Shown: positions 48,720 through 59,900 of the stretch, piece after piece
How the letters are laid out: the number at the start of each line of letters is the position of its first letter
Position numbering within the stretch: the first letter of the stretch is position 1
DNA from: Eucalyptus grandis
Lineage: Eukaryota > Streptophyta > Magnoliopsida > Myrtales > Myrtaceae
NCBI RefSeq assembly: GCF_016545825.1
Contig: NC_052618.1
Location: 41,734,196 to 41,798,195 of the forward strand
DNA: 64,000 bases
Reading direction: 5' to 3'
Notes under the pieces: generated by a model
Seen by the model: the letters and a program-made list of their open reading frames with translations, nothing else
What the model was told of the DNA's origin: nothing
The model's database searches: none
Translations under genes and position numbers: made by a program

Positions 48720-51700
48720 CTGAAGTGGACGTGATCCCTGTGCCTGGGAATCTCAAGACTACGTGGAAAAGCGCATAGGCTTCCTCCCGACTTTATTAAA
48801 AGTCGAACCACGTATTGCAATGGTCAAAGCATTGGCTCATTTTTGGAATCCTGCGACTACTTTCGTGTTTGTTGACACCTAAATTTTGACAATCCATTTA
48901 GTCATTTATTACATAAAAATTAGGGGTTAATTTTATTCCTGAAAAAAATATTAATTGCATAGCATATAAATTTAGGTACATTTTATTTATTGGACCGATG
49001 GTGGACAGGTTCGAATTAACGTTTCTGAGCTTAAATTGACAAGTCGGACTAAGCCCACGAAAGGAGCAAATTAGCCCAAGCCCGTTGTTTTTTTAATCAA
49101 TAATCTTGTGAAAAAAATTAAGATTTGATGCGATATTCTAATGATTTTTGAAAATTGAGAAAACTGTATTGCAATCTCATCTTTATCAATAGGCGATAAA
49201 ATCATTAGAGATATTCGGGAGATAAGAAGAATAAAAATATTCTTTGATCAAGAGGTTACCGGCAATCCTTTTGTTGGATGAAATATCTCACGAAGATTAT
49301 ATCTTATTTGCCTATAAAGGGAGCCGCGTACGATGAGAGAAAAGGGGGCTTTTCTTGGTTTTGAAGTCAAAATCCATTGAAAGGGAAGAGAATTTTGGTG
49401 CTTTAGGGAGCCGTCCGTGGAGTCCTCGAGAGAAGGAGAGAAGCACAAACAGGGAAGAAAGGGAAAAAGTGAAGAAAAAAGTAAAAGGGGTAAAGGTGAT
49501 TGGACATTTACTGTTCATCACCCCATTCCTTCTACTGTTTCCACTCCTGCCTCCCTCCTACCGGATCCGATTCTCGACTCGCCCTCCTTGCGACAGCCGG
49601 CGGCGCCTCACCGCGCCACCACACCATATGGCCCCGCTTCCAATCTACACCTGCACCTGAATTTTCTCGGCCCGCGACGTCCTTCGCCGGTGGTCCAAGC
49701 TGCTGCCGCACGCATCTCCTCTCGCCCTTGATCCGACCGCGAATCTACCTAGCCCGGAGTCCAAGTGAAGCTACCGCTTTCCTCCCCATGCCGCGCCGAC
49801 CCACGATTCCGACGCTGCTGCCATACCGCTCCACTAACCCGACGAAGCCACCGCCGAGCCGATCCGCGACGACGCTACTTCCTTGCCCCGTCCGCAATCC
49901 GCCCACCACGCCGCCGGAATCCTCCGCACCAAGCGAGCTCGTGCCGACGCCACCGCAATACCGGGCCACGCTGCAACTCGAGTGCCGACGACCGCGCGTC
50001 TTCCTCTGCCTGCACCTCCCGTCGCCGACACCGCGACGCCACCCGCGTCCCGCTGCTGCCACGGACCGCCACCCGATCCACCCGTTGCCGGTCCTCGCCG
50101 GAGCTTCGAACATCGGCGACCTATCACCTTTGGTGACCAGCCACCACGAGCACTATCCTCGGTTGGAAAGCAAAACGCAAAAGAAAAAAAAAGAAAAATC
50201 AGATTAGGTAGTTTTTCTTTTATTTTTTATTGTTATTATTATTTCTTTAATATTCTGTTTTAGTGGAATTGTTCCTTACTATATTGATATCCCAACATGA
50301 AATAGTCCTTCAAGCTAGGGATTGACAGTCCGATTTTCGCGCCCGAAATCCGACTCGCAATCTCTTATAAAAATTGACAATCTAATCTCAAGCCCGAGAT
50401 TCGATTCGCGATTTAATTTTAAAATTGGTCAACCCGATCTCATGCGCGAGATATGGTTCGCCAATTTTGGATATCAACATTATCTTGCTTGATTTGATGT
50501 CGTGGTGTTTAAATCAATTTTATTTTCATAAGAAAAGAAAAAATCCAAATTTTTTTTTAATTAGGATTAGGTTTGTTGTTATCTTGAATATTTAGGATTG
50601 CAATCTTATTTCGAATTTTTAAATAAAAATCCAAAAATACATAGGATGTTAGTTTTAAATTTGGATTGCATGTTGAATTATTTGGCAATTATTAATTTTG
50701 AAATTTTTTAAAAAAAAAAGGGAAAAAAAGGAAAAACACAAAAAAAAAAGTCATTATGCATATGTCATGTAAAATTAATGCATCTTTTGCATGTCACTGC
50801 ATACTAGAATAAATTGCATGCTTATTTAGAATAAAAACCATGTGCACGTCATATAGAATTATGCTCATACAATGCACGTCATTTAGTGATTTTTGTTAGG
50901 TCCATTTAATTAGAAATTGCCAGTCGTTAGATTAATTTAGATTGCATATTTAAATGTTGCATTTCTTTAATTTCGAATCTCATAGAAAATACAAAAAAAA
51001 TTATTTAGAATAAATCATCTCATGCTTAGGATAGACTACATGCTTAGCTATGTCATATTGCTTAGGTCATATAGCTAAGTCATGTTGCCATGTTATATCA
51101 TTTTATGTTGAATTAGTGGCATGCATTGCATAAAGCATGATTCTCATTAATTAAGTGAAAATAAAAAAAAAGAAATTGTGTGTTAATTAGAAATCATATC
51201 TAGGGTTGTTGATGTGAATTCTGATCTAACATTGCAGATGCTTTCGTTGCTTTAAAGTAAGCCCTGCAATTTATTTTCCGCTTTACTTGAGTGTTAAATT
51301 GGTGGTTTGCGCATCTGCATGAACACCTCATAGGTTAGGGAATTAGTTTAAAATCAATTCAAGCTCCCTGCAAAACCTTTTTTTTAAATAAAAGAAATGG
51401 TACCGAAAGGGCGTTAGAGAAATCTAGCGTAATCAAGTCCCCGTACCCAAATCTCTGGTTCGTAGAAGTAAAGTAAAACTCTCGTTACTTTACTTGGGTT
51501 TCTAATCGACTCACCAAAAATAGATTAGTGGCGACTCCTAATTAAAAAAAATTGCATGTTAAGAACTTGAACCGAAAGTCGCGAATTGGTATGGGCTTGG
51601 GAGAGCCCGAGTTAAGTCTAAGCTTAATAATCCATTAGCCAAACCCTAGGTGGTTCACACCTCGAAAAATTTGGTCGCGACAGTGTTTAATCAATATGAA

Positions 51701-52813
51701 TTGACCCCTACAATTGAGGAGTTCTAGAAAGCCATTGGATTAGGTAAAGCTTCTTTAGGTTTTGTCACTCCTTCTATTGGCCAAAATCCAATCTCTCTTC
51801 TAAGTCAATTCCTCAATATCCCTTATGATAAAATTGATGATATTCTTAATGGAAACTCTCATGCCATGCCTTATAATTTCCTTGAAGAACATTTCCATAG
51901 CCTTAAACCTAAATCTGGGAACCAAATTCCTCATGTCTTCCTACTCATATTATTTGGTTTTGTGATATTCCCATATACCCGAAAAACAATGGATCCTTTA
52001 GTCACACACATTGTCAACCAAGTGTGCGCATTTAATTGTTTCACACATATGATCCTTGCCGAAACTTTTGTGTATCTTAATCGGTTTAAAGCAAATGGTC
52101 GAGGAACTCTTAGAGCCCCATTAGGACTTCTCCAAATTTGGCTCTTTTCACATATCAAAGAGTTTGCCCCTCACATGAAGATTATTGATGTCACAAAACA
52201 TCATCATCCAATTCTTAGATTTTCCCAACAAAACGAATTCTTTCCATCATGGTCTTTCTCTATGTGGTTCCATTTCCTCAAAAATCTCAACCATAGCTTA
52301 ATTCAATGGCATGCTCGGTGGCTTGGGAATCTCGAGGTGCGCCTTTTTAGTGGAGTTGAGAATCCACTTCCCCTCATGGGACTGACAGGTTTAACGTCAT
52401 ATTACCCTTTAAGGGTACTCCACCAATATCGCGCGCTTCAAACGATCCCGCCAATCCTCAAGTTGGGGTTATATCGTATTGATTATCACGATAAAGTCAT
52501 CAAGGAAAACCAAATTGACCATATCAAGGCCGCAATTCAAGCTGCTATTGGGATTTGGTACTCCCATTCCTCGCATCATGTGGTTGCCATCGATGAAGCT
52601 GATTTGGAAGGAGAGATGAAGACTCATCAAGCTACCATCGATTACATATACCGTCAAGTAGAACTTGAGCTCAAGGTTCAGTTGCCGAATATTCCCGAGC
52701 CTCAAAGACTTCAGCAAGCTCATATTCAGGAGCAAGAAAACAGTGTCCTGTTCATTGAGGAATGATTGGCCCATGAAAACAAGCGTCTCCGCACGATCTT
52801 GCCTAGTACTTAG
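48720..52813 (+). pseudogene. Ogre ORF1 (DUF7745-type), disrupted
   Basis: The N-terminal part lies at about 48,720-48,869 and the rest at 51,683-52,813. Left of the nested LTR the frame ends in an AHFWNPAT-like motif; right of it the frame resumes with YELTPTIEEF, and the two frames agree once the insert and one target copy are discounted. The right part has AETFVYLNRFK, LGLLQIWLFSHIKEF and, near the C terminus, a Gln/Glu-rich helical tail. These match the DUF7745 family, the protein of unknown function encoded before gag in Ogre elements. Damage: the 2.8-kb insertion, TAG at 51,725-51,727, TGA at 52,763-52,765 before the likely original stop TAG at 52,811-52,813, and a probable TGA near 48,726. 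The true start is uncertain. Confidence 0.8.
48870..51682 (+). mobile_element. Solo LTR of a related Tat/Ogre family, nested in ORF1
   Basis: A 2,813-bp segment beginning TGTTGACACCTAAATTTTGAC and ending GGTCGCGACA, flanked on both sides by GTGTT (48,865-48,869 and 51,683-51,687). There is no internal domain, so it is a solo LTR left by recombination between two LTRs. Its last 300 bases align loosely with the host LTR end (AAGTCCCCG, TTAGTGGCGACTCCTA, GCTTGGGAGAG), so the families are related. The section 49,500-50,200 is GC-rich with open frames in several phases, mostly Pro/Arg/Ser, not recognisable as a gene. Confidence 0.92.
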
Positions 52814-53296
52814 GTTTTCATTTCATATGCTTTTCTTGTAAAGGGATTTCATTTGTGTTTCCCTCCTTTATATTGAGGTTTACTTGTATTCATTTTCATA
52901 TCCCATGTAAACATCCCTTGTAAAATCGAACTACTTTGTAAGCCTCAAGAAAGCAAGATTATGTTTCCCTTGTAATTGTTCGATGAAATGAATGAAATTC
53001 ATGAGCATTTTCATGTAACTTTTAGAAAAGGGGCATTCTGATTAAATATTTGTCGTCGTTCCTTTTCAATTGTATAATTTCTTTCGAGGAAATTTTGATA
53101 AGAGGATGTTATATGATACTGGGATCATATATACTTCTTATCATTATTTCATCTCAAGAAAATATAAAATTGACTAGGGTTTGTACTTTAATGGTTTCTT
53201 TTGATTGGTACTAATCCGAATCATTTTCTTTTACAGGAGGTTTTGAAAAAAACGGCTGAAGAAAGATTTGTTATACGAACTCGCCGCCAAATAAAG

Positions 53297-56200
53297 ATGG
53301 AAAACGAAGATACCCGAGCCCGTGTCATTAATATGGAGAATCAAATGGCACAAATGATGACGTTATTGGCCGATCTCTCTAGCCAAGTCAAAAACTTGAC
53401 GTCTGTAAATTCTGCTTCTTCTACCATGAATATTCCTACCGCGCCTCCTAAAGTGCTGGTAGTAGAGCCCGTGGCAAAAATGCATGCGGAAGAGATTCTC
53501 ACTGCAATCCCGATAGTTATCGGTCCAGAGCCTTCATCTAAAGAGATTTCGACTCCGCACTTCGATGAAGAGAATTCAAGGCGCCTAGCAAAGATCGAAG
53601 AGCACCTTTGTGTGCTGCAAGGCTATCAGTTGCAAGGGTTTGATAAATTGTCGCCCTTTGCCAAAGTTACGGTCCCTGAATTCTATAAGGAGCCAGAGTT
53701 CACAAGAAAATATGACGGCATCGGCTGTCCTAAGACACATTTGAAGTACTACCTGGGCAAGATGGCCCGTTATTCAGATAATCCCCCACTCTTGATCAAT
53801 TCATTTCAGGACAGCCTGGTTGGTCCTACGTTAACCTGGTTCATAGAGTTGGACATGGAGAAAATCCGTACTTGGGAAGATCTCGTTGATGAATTCCTTC
53901 AGCAATACAAATTCAATACTGAAATTGCTCCGACTCGGGAGGAATTAGTCCGGGCCGAGAAAAGGAGAACTGAATCATTTAGGGCCTACACCCAAAGATG
54001 GAGGGTCACCGCGTCTCAAGTAAAACCGCCATTGTCTGAGAAAGAGACCATGAAATTGCTGCTTCAGGCTATGCCTCGTGATCTTTTTGAGAAGATGTAC
54101 AACCATACTTGTATGAACTTTGCTACATTTGTAGAGTTGGGAGAACGCATCGAGGGGATCATGCGAGAAGGAAGGTTGTCTGAGAACACAAATTGTCGAT
54201 ATACCCCGAAGAGGGATAAAGAATCGACTGTGGAGATCGCCTATGTACAAAATTCCTCTTCTCATAAGCCGTATAATCCTCAAATTCATAAACCTGCCAT
54301 GGAAGTAGGGGGTTCTTCTAGAAATTTTGAGCACAAAGGAAAAGCCCCTCAAAGGCAATTTACTCCACTGCCTAGGCCCATGTCCCAACTACTTCCAATG
54401 CTAATCGAAAATCATCTTATCGCAAAAGAGATCCCGAGGAATAATCCACCAAAGTTTGCCGGATTCGACCTTAATAAGACATGTGAGTATCATATGGGTG
54501 AAAAATGTCATCATGTAGATAATTGTTTTGTACTCCGTTATAAAATCCAGAATTTGCTGGATAAAAAGCTGCTCGCCTTCAAGGATTCAGCACCGAATGT
54601 CCAACAAAATCCCCTTCCAAAGCATTCTGAAGATGTCAACATGATTTATGGGGATGTTGACGAGGATATACTCCTGATGAATATCCAAGAGATAGAACAA
54701 AACATGCCATTCAATGATCACCAGTTGAAAGGTCACATCGTTCATGATGAAGAAGACTTTATTTCAATTTTGCCAAAGGATAAAGAGTTCTACTCATATA
54801 ACGCAGAGGAGGATGAATACAAAACTTTCCATTCAGACCGTGAATTTGTGAAGAAAGTCCGTGAGAAGGGTGAAGTGGTAGACACCTTGGGACAACCAAG
54901 TGGAAAATACGACTTTATGGTCAAGTATACTCCTCCTCCAAGTTATTTTCAAAACCCTAAAGACATCGTCCCTAATGGATGGGGAGAGGAATTCGAAGAT
55001 GATTTCATGGCTATGATTGAACCTGTTGTGATTGATCTGACTAAAGGGAAAATCCCATGTGGGAGTGATACAATTGCCAAGAATGTTATTGAAGTCAGCT
55101 CATTGGTTGATAATTTTGGAGCAATCAAGATCTCAAACACGGGTTTTGGTCCCATTGTGATCGAGTTGCCACCAGAATTAGGTGAATGTTCCAACACTAA
55201 AGTGATTCCTACTTTTGACACTAGGGCGGTCCCTTGGAATTATAATACAAATGAAATCGACGCCGTCACCCGATCGGATCGAATCTACCCACTACGTGAA
55301 GGTGAGGAAAAGAAGGTCGTAATTGATGAGGAAGCTGAACAACTCCTCAAAACACTCAAGACAAGTGAGGCTGAAGTGATTGATCAATTGCGCAAGATGC
55401 CTGTGCAGATTTCTCTATTGGAGCTCTTCAAGACCTCTAAAAAGCATAGAAATGCTCTCCTCAAAATTTTAAATGAAGTTCATGTACCCGAGGCCATTGG
55501 AGAAGTACAGTTGGAGGAGTTTGTGGGTGCAATACTTCTAAGAGATCAAATTACTTTCTCTGAGAGAGACCTCCCTCCTGAGGGCCAAGCACACACTAAG
55601 GCGTTATATGTGTCCGCTCAACATTTTGAGACAAAGATTTCGAAGGTCCTAATCGATAATGGCTCTGCCTTGAACATTTGCCCTTTATCCACCCTTCGTA
55701 AATTGGGGATAGGAATGGAAAATGTCTCTTCTCCAATAATTCCTGTTCGAGCCTTTGATGGAATGAAGAGAGAAACAATAGGGGAAATCGATTTACTACT
55801 GACAATTGGCCCTATTACCATGACTCAAAAGTTTCAAGTATTGGATATCCCGAGCAACTTTAGCCTGCTATTGGGACGACCTTGGATCCATGCTGCAGGG
55901 ATCATTCCTTCTAGTTTTCATCAAATGATGAAACTTCCTATCGATGGAAAGATTGTGACTATCCGACGTGAAAGAGATGTAGAGATTTTCCATAACACGG
56001 CCATACATTTTATTGAGCCTGAGGTCAAGGGAGAGTCGAGCTATCACTCGTTTGAGATAGTGTTTGTCACTCATGTGCCTGTTGGGTCGATTATCAGAAA
56101 GCCTCGGTTCTCAAAGGCCTCCCTGATGGCAAGTAGAGAACTGCTCAAGAATGGTTTTGCTATGGGGAAAGGTTTGGGTAAGTTAGCCCAAGGCATGCCA

Positions 56201-56467
56201 GATCCTATTAAAGTGCTCAAAATCAACAAGCGTGAAGGCTTGGGCTATCAAGGTGACCGTAAGCATCAAGGTAATCGCAAAGGCCCAAATATCAAAAGTA
56301 AAAGCTACCAACGTCTCTTGCCTCCACCTTTGAAAGATTTCTTTCTTGGACCACCGAAGCTCTTGCAAGAAGAGGAGGCCAATGTTTATCGCTTTGCTGA
56401 TTTGTTTGAAGATGGTTTGGTTGGCACAATTGGTAAAGATGAAGAGCCTACAATTCCCACTGTGTAA
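53297..56467 (+). CDS. Gag-protease of the Ogre-type element
   Basis: From ATG 53,297 there are 1,056 codons with no stop until TAA 56,465-56,467; the frame is open upstream to 53,201 without an ATG. In order: an N-terminal coiled-coil (MENQMAQMMTLLADL), a retrotransposon gag domain at about residues 139-290 (YLGKMARY, TWFIELDMEKIRTWEDL), an atypical zinc-knuckle-like CEYHMGEKCHHVDNC at about 395-412, an aspartic protease with LIDNGSALN near 784 and LLLGRPWI near 857, and a G-patch (NGFAMGKGLGK, GLGYQG) near 948. It would form virus-like particles and process the polyprotein. DNG in place of the usual D-S/T-G is seen in this lineage. It is intact, unlike the pol part. The stop codon overlaps a splice donor (see the intron). 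A pyrimidine tract ending TTTTACAG at 53,227-53,237 could be an upstream acceptor. Confidence 0.9.
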   Translation: MENEDTRARVINMENQMAQMMTLLADLSSQVKNLTSVNSASSTMNIPTAPPKVLVVEPVAKMHAEEILTAIPIVIGPEPSSKEISTPHFDEENSRRLAKIEEHLCVLQGYQLQGFDKLSPFAKVTVPEFYKEPEFTRKYDGIGCPKTHLKYYLGKMARYSDNPPLLINSFQDSLVGPTLTWFIELDMEKIRTWEDLVDEFLQQYKFNTEIAPTREELVRAEKRRTESFRAYTQRWRVTASQVKPPLSEKETMKLLLQAMPRDLFEKMYNHTCMNFATFVELGERIEGIMREGRLSENTNCRYTPKRDKESTVEIAYVQNSSSHKPYNPQIHKPAMEVGGSSRNFEHKGKAPQRQFTPLPRPMSQLLPMLIENHLIAKEIPRNNPPKFAGFDLNKTCEYHMGEKCHHVDNCFVLRYKIQNLLDKKLLAFKDSAPNVQQNPLPKHSEDVNMIYGDVDEDILLMNIQEIEQNMPFNDHQLKGHIVHDEEDFISILPKDKEFYSYNAEEDEYKTFHSDREFVKKVREKGEVVDTLGQPSGKYDFMVKYTPPPSYFQNPKDIVPNGWGEEFEDDFMAMIEPVVIDLTKGKIPCGSDTIAKNVIEVSSLVDNFGAIKISNTGFGPIVIELPPELGECSNTKVIPTFDTRAVPWNYNTNEIDAVTRSDRIYPLREGEEKKVVIDEEAEQLLKTLKTSEAEVIDQLRKMPVQISLLELFKTSKKHRNALLKILNEVHVPEAIGEVQLEEFVGAILLRDQITFSERDLPPEGQAHTKALYVSAQHFETKISKVLIDNGSALNICPLSTLRKLGIGMENVSSPIIPVRAFDGMKRETIGEIDLLLTIGPITMTQKFQVLDIPSNFSLLLGRPWIHAAGIIPSSFHQMMKLPIDGKIVTIRRERDVEIFHNTAIHFIEPEVKGESSYHSFEIVFVTHVPVGSIIRKPRFSKASLMASRELLKNGFAMGKGLGKLAQGMPDPIKVLKINKREGLGYQGDRKHQGNRKGPNIKSKSYQRLLPPPLKDFFLGPPKLLQEEEANVYRFADLFEDGLVGTIGKDEEPTIPTV

Positions 56468-56942
56468 GGGATGTTTCTAGTTCTTGCATTAATTTTTAGT
56501 TGTATTCGATTCATTTCTCCCCGCGAGGGAATTCTATTCATTTCTCCCCCGAGGGAGTTTCATTCATTTCTCCCTGAGGGAATTCTATTCATTTCATTCG
56601 CTTGTGCTTTTAATAATCTGGATCATAAACTTTCTAGATCCAAGATGATATACGTTGTAATGCAATTTTCGCATATCAATAAAATTCATGTTTTGTTAAT
56701 AGACGTGTGGGGCCCAAATCAGTTCTATGATGATGCTTTGAGGCCTGAGCCTCCACACGATCTATAGTTTCTACATGTTTTAGTGGAACGAGGACGTCCA
56801 ATGACATGAGGACTAGTTCCCGATAAATTTTCCAAAAAAAAAAAAAAAATTGAATTTGAAAATAAGTTTTTCATGACATTTACATACATTGTATTCATTT
56901 AGATGTACATATACTAACCATTTTTTTTCAATTACATCTCAG
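56464..56942 (+). other. Candidate intron between protease and RT, 479 bp
   Basis: The donor GTAAGG begins at 56,464 and contains the TAA of gag-protease. The acceptor CTCAG ends at 56,942 after a poly-pyrimidine run, with a perfect branch-point sequence TACTAAC at 56,912-56,918, 24 bases before the AG. Removing it takes away the stop and keeps the reading phase into the pre-RT acidic region (SDSENEDD) and RT. Ogre elements are known to have a partially spliced intron at this place. Inside, a 25-27-bp unit (ATTCATTTCTCC...GAGGGA) is repeated three and a bit times at 56,509-56,600. Confidence 0.8.
56509..56600. repeat. Short tandem repeat in the candidate intron
   Basis: Units start at 56,509, 56,536, 56,562 and 56,587; each begins ATTCATTTC, and the first three continue with CTCC and a GAGGGA block. 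Confidence 0.8.
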
Positions 56943-59900
56943 GCATAACATTTCACATCACGATAGTCATTTACATGGCTCGGATTTGCATTCAAAAGAT
57001 TTTGACGAACCCGATTATTCCGACTCAGAGAATGAAGATGATCCTCGAGACATTGAAAAAGAATGGCTCAGACATGAAGAGTCCAAACCTCCTACCACCG
57101 AATAGCCAGTCACTGTAAATTTGGGAGATTTAGACAACCCTAAAGAAACCAAGATTGGGGCAGGTCTCTCTCAAGTAGATGCCAATAGACTAATTGGGCT
57201 TTTGAAAGAATATCGAGATATTTTTGCTTGGTCGTATGCCGATATGCCGGGTTTAGATCCTGAGATCGTGGAACATGCGTTACCACTTGATCCTAATATT
57301 CTGCCGAAAAAGCAAAAGCTCAGAAGGACGAAACCTGAATTGTCGAAAAAGATTGAAGAAGAAGTCATGAAGCTCTTAAATGTTGGTTTCATTGAAGTCA
57401 CCCAATATGCGGATTGGATAGCTAATATAGTCCCGGTTATGAAAAAGGATGGACGAGTCCGAGTATGTGTTGATTACCGTGATCTGAATAAGGCAAGCCT
57501 TAAGGACGATTTTCCTTTGCCGCACATTGATGTTTTAGTTGACAGTACTGTTGGATTTAAATTGTTCTCCTTCATGGATGGATTTTCTGGTTATAACCAA
57601 ATCCAAATGAAAGAGGATGATAAGACTAAAACTTCATTTATCACCCCATGGGGAACATTTTGCTACAAAGTTATGCCCTTTGGTTTAAAGAACGTGGAGG
57701 CAGCATATCAAAGAGCCATGGTGACACTATTCCATGACATGATGCATAAGGAGATTGAAGTTTATGCAAAGTCAAGACAAGGTGAAGATCATGTTGAAAT
57801 CTTAAGAAGATTATTTGACCGTTTGAGGAAATTCAAGCTGAGGCTTAACCCCGTAAAATGCATATTTGGGGCAAAGTCTGGAAAGCTTCTTGGATTTATG
57901 GTTAGTAACAAGGGTATCGAGATAGATCCCTCTAAGGTGAAGGCCATATGCGATTTGAAACCTCCTTCTATTGTTAAAGAAGTTCGAAGCTTATTGGGAA
58001 GATTGAATTATGTTGCAAGATTTATCTCTCAATTGTCAGAAACTGCTAAGCCATTCTTCAAGCTATTAAAGAAGAACGCTAAGGTCAATTGGGATGAAGA
58101 ATGTCAGAAATCATTTGAAGAACTGAAGCAATATCTTTCGCAATCTCCTGTACTTGTACCACCTATCCAAGGCGTGCCTCTGATCTTGTATCTCACCATT
58201 CATGAGGAGTCTTTAGGAGCCATGTTAGCACAAAAAGGACCAAGGGATGGAATAGAACGTGCCATATATTACCTCAGTAAGAAGTTTACTACTTCCGAGA
58301 TTCGATATCTTAAGGTGGAAAAGACTTGTGTAGCCTTGATTTGGGTTTTACACCGACTGAGACAATACACTTTGCATCACCGCATCCTTTTGGTGACCGA
58401 GAATGACCCGATCAAATATCTTTTGGAAAAGCCTGCATTGGTTGGAAGGCTCGCTAAATGGCAAATATTACTCTCGAGTTTGATATTCAAAGCATGGCAA
58501 AAAGTCCATCAAAGGGCGAGCCATAGCTGATATGTTAGCCGAAAACCCCGGGAAGTCTAATGACTGGGATGAAATCGATGAACGGATTTATTTGGTCTCG
58601 CCTGACAAGTGGACCATGTATTTTGATGGTGCAGTTAACCTTTCCGATTCTGGCACTGGGGCAGTTTTAATATCCCCGGAAGGTCAACATTATCCAGTAG
58701 CTGCAAAATTGGTATTCCCTTGTACCAACAATATTTCTAAATATGAAGCGTGCATCCTTGGCTTGCAATTAGCCATCGATATGAAAGTCAGAAAGCTTCA
58801 AGTTTATGGTGATTTTGCACTCATCATCCACCAGACGGAAGGTGAATAGCAAACACGGGATGTAAAATTAATCCCTTACCATGAATATCTCGAAGACTTG
58901 GTCAAGGAATTTGACGAGATCTCTTTTGATTATTTGCCGAGATCACAAAATCAGTTTGCTGATGCCTTGGCAACTTTATCTTCGATGTTGCAAGTAACTA
59001 ATGGTTTAAGCGTTGATCATTTGCAAATCGACGTTTTGAAAAAGCTTGCTTATTACCTGATGATAGAAGAAGAACCTGATGGTCAACCCTGGTATTATGA
59101 CATCATGAATTACATTCGAGAAGGCAAATTCCCCCAAGGTAGTCAAACCAATGATCGAAAATACTTGATGAACTTGGCATCCAAATTCTTCCTCAGTGGA
59201 GGAGCCCTCTATAAAAGGTCTTTTGATTCAGTTTTATTGAAATGTGTGGACGCACAAGAAGCTAAGCTCTTGATGAAAGAAATACATGAAGGAGAGTGTG
59301 GTCCACATATGAACGATCATCTCTTGGCTAGAAAAATTATGAGATTCGGTTACTATTGGTTGACCATGGAAGCCGATTGTATTCAACATGTGAGGTGCTA
59401 TCATCAATGCCAAGTTTATGGAGACAAAATCAATGCTCCTCCTAATGAGTTACATCAAATGTCTGAGTCCTGGCCTTTTTCAATGCGGGGGCATCGACAT
59501 CATTGGACCAATTAATCCTAAAGCATCGAATGGACATCGTTTTATCTTAGTAGCAATTGATTACTTCACCAAATGGATTGAAGCCAATTCTTATGCCCAT
59601 GTTACTGCAAAAAGCGTAGCAAAGTTCATCCGTCGTGATATCATCGCCCGATATGGAGTTCCTGAAGCGATCATCACAAATAATGGATCAAACTTGAACA
59701 ATAAAATAGTGGATGATTTACTTGGAGAATTCCACATTCGCCATTTGAATTCTTCTCCTTACCGCCCACAAATGAATGGAGCTGTGGAAGCGGCAAATAA
59801 GAATATCAAGAAGGTTTTAGCCAAAACGGCAGAAAATTATCGTGATTGGCATGATCGGTTGCCATATGCTTTGTTTGCTTATCGAACTTCAATTCGTACT

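Noticed and set aside
49500..50207. 235-codon Pro/Ser/Arg-rich open frame in the solo LTR
   Set aside because: Open in several frames on both strands because of GC-rich composition; no domain and no support from a second copy.
57121..58530. A separate RT protein starting at 57,121
   Set aside because: That position is a TTG. The frame is open upstream to a TAG at 57,103 and fits the candidate splice at 56,943, so it is part of one pol reading and not an independent gene.
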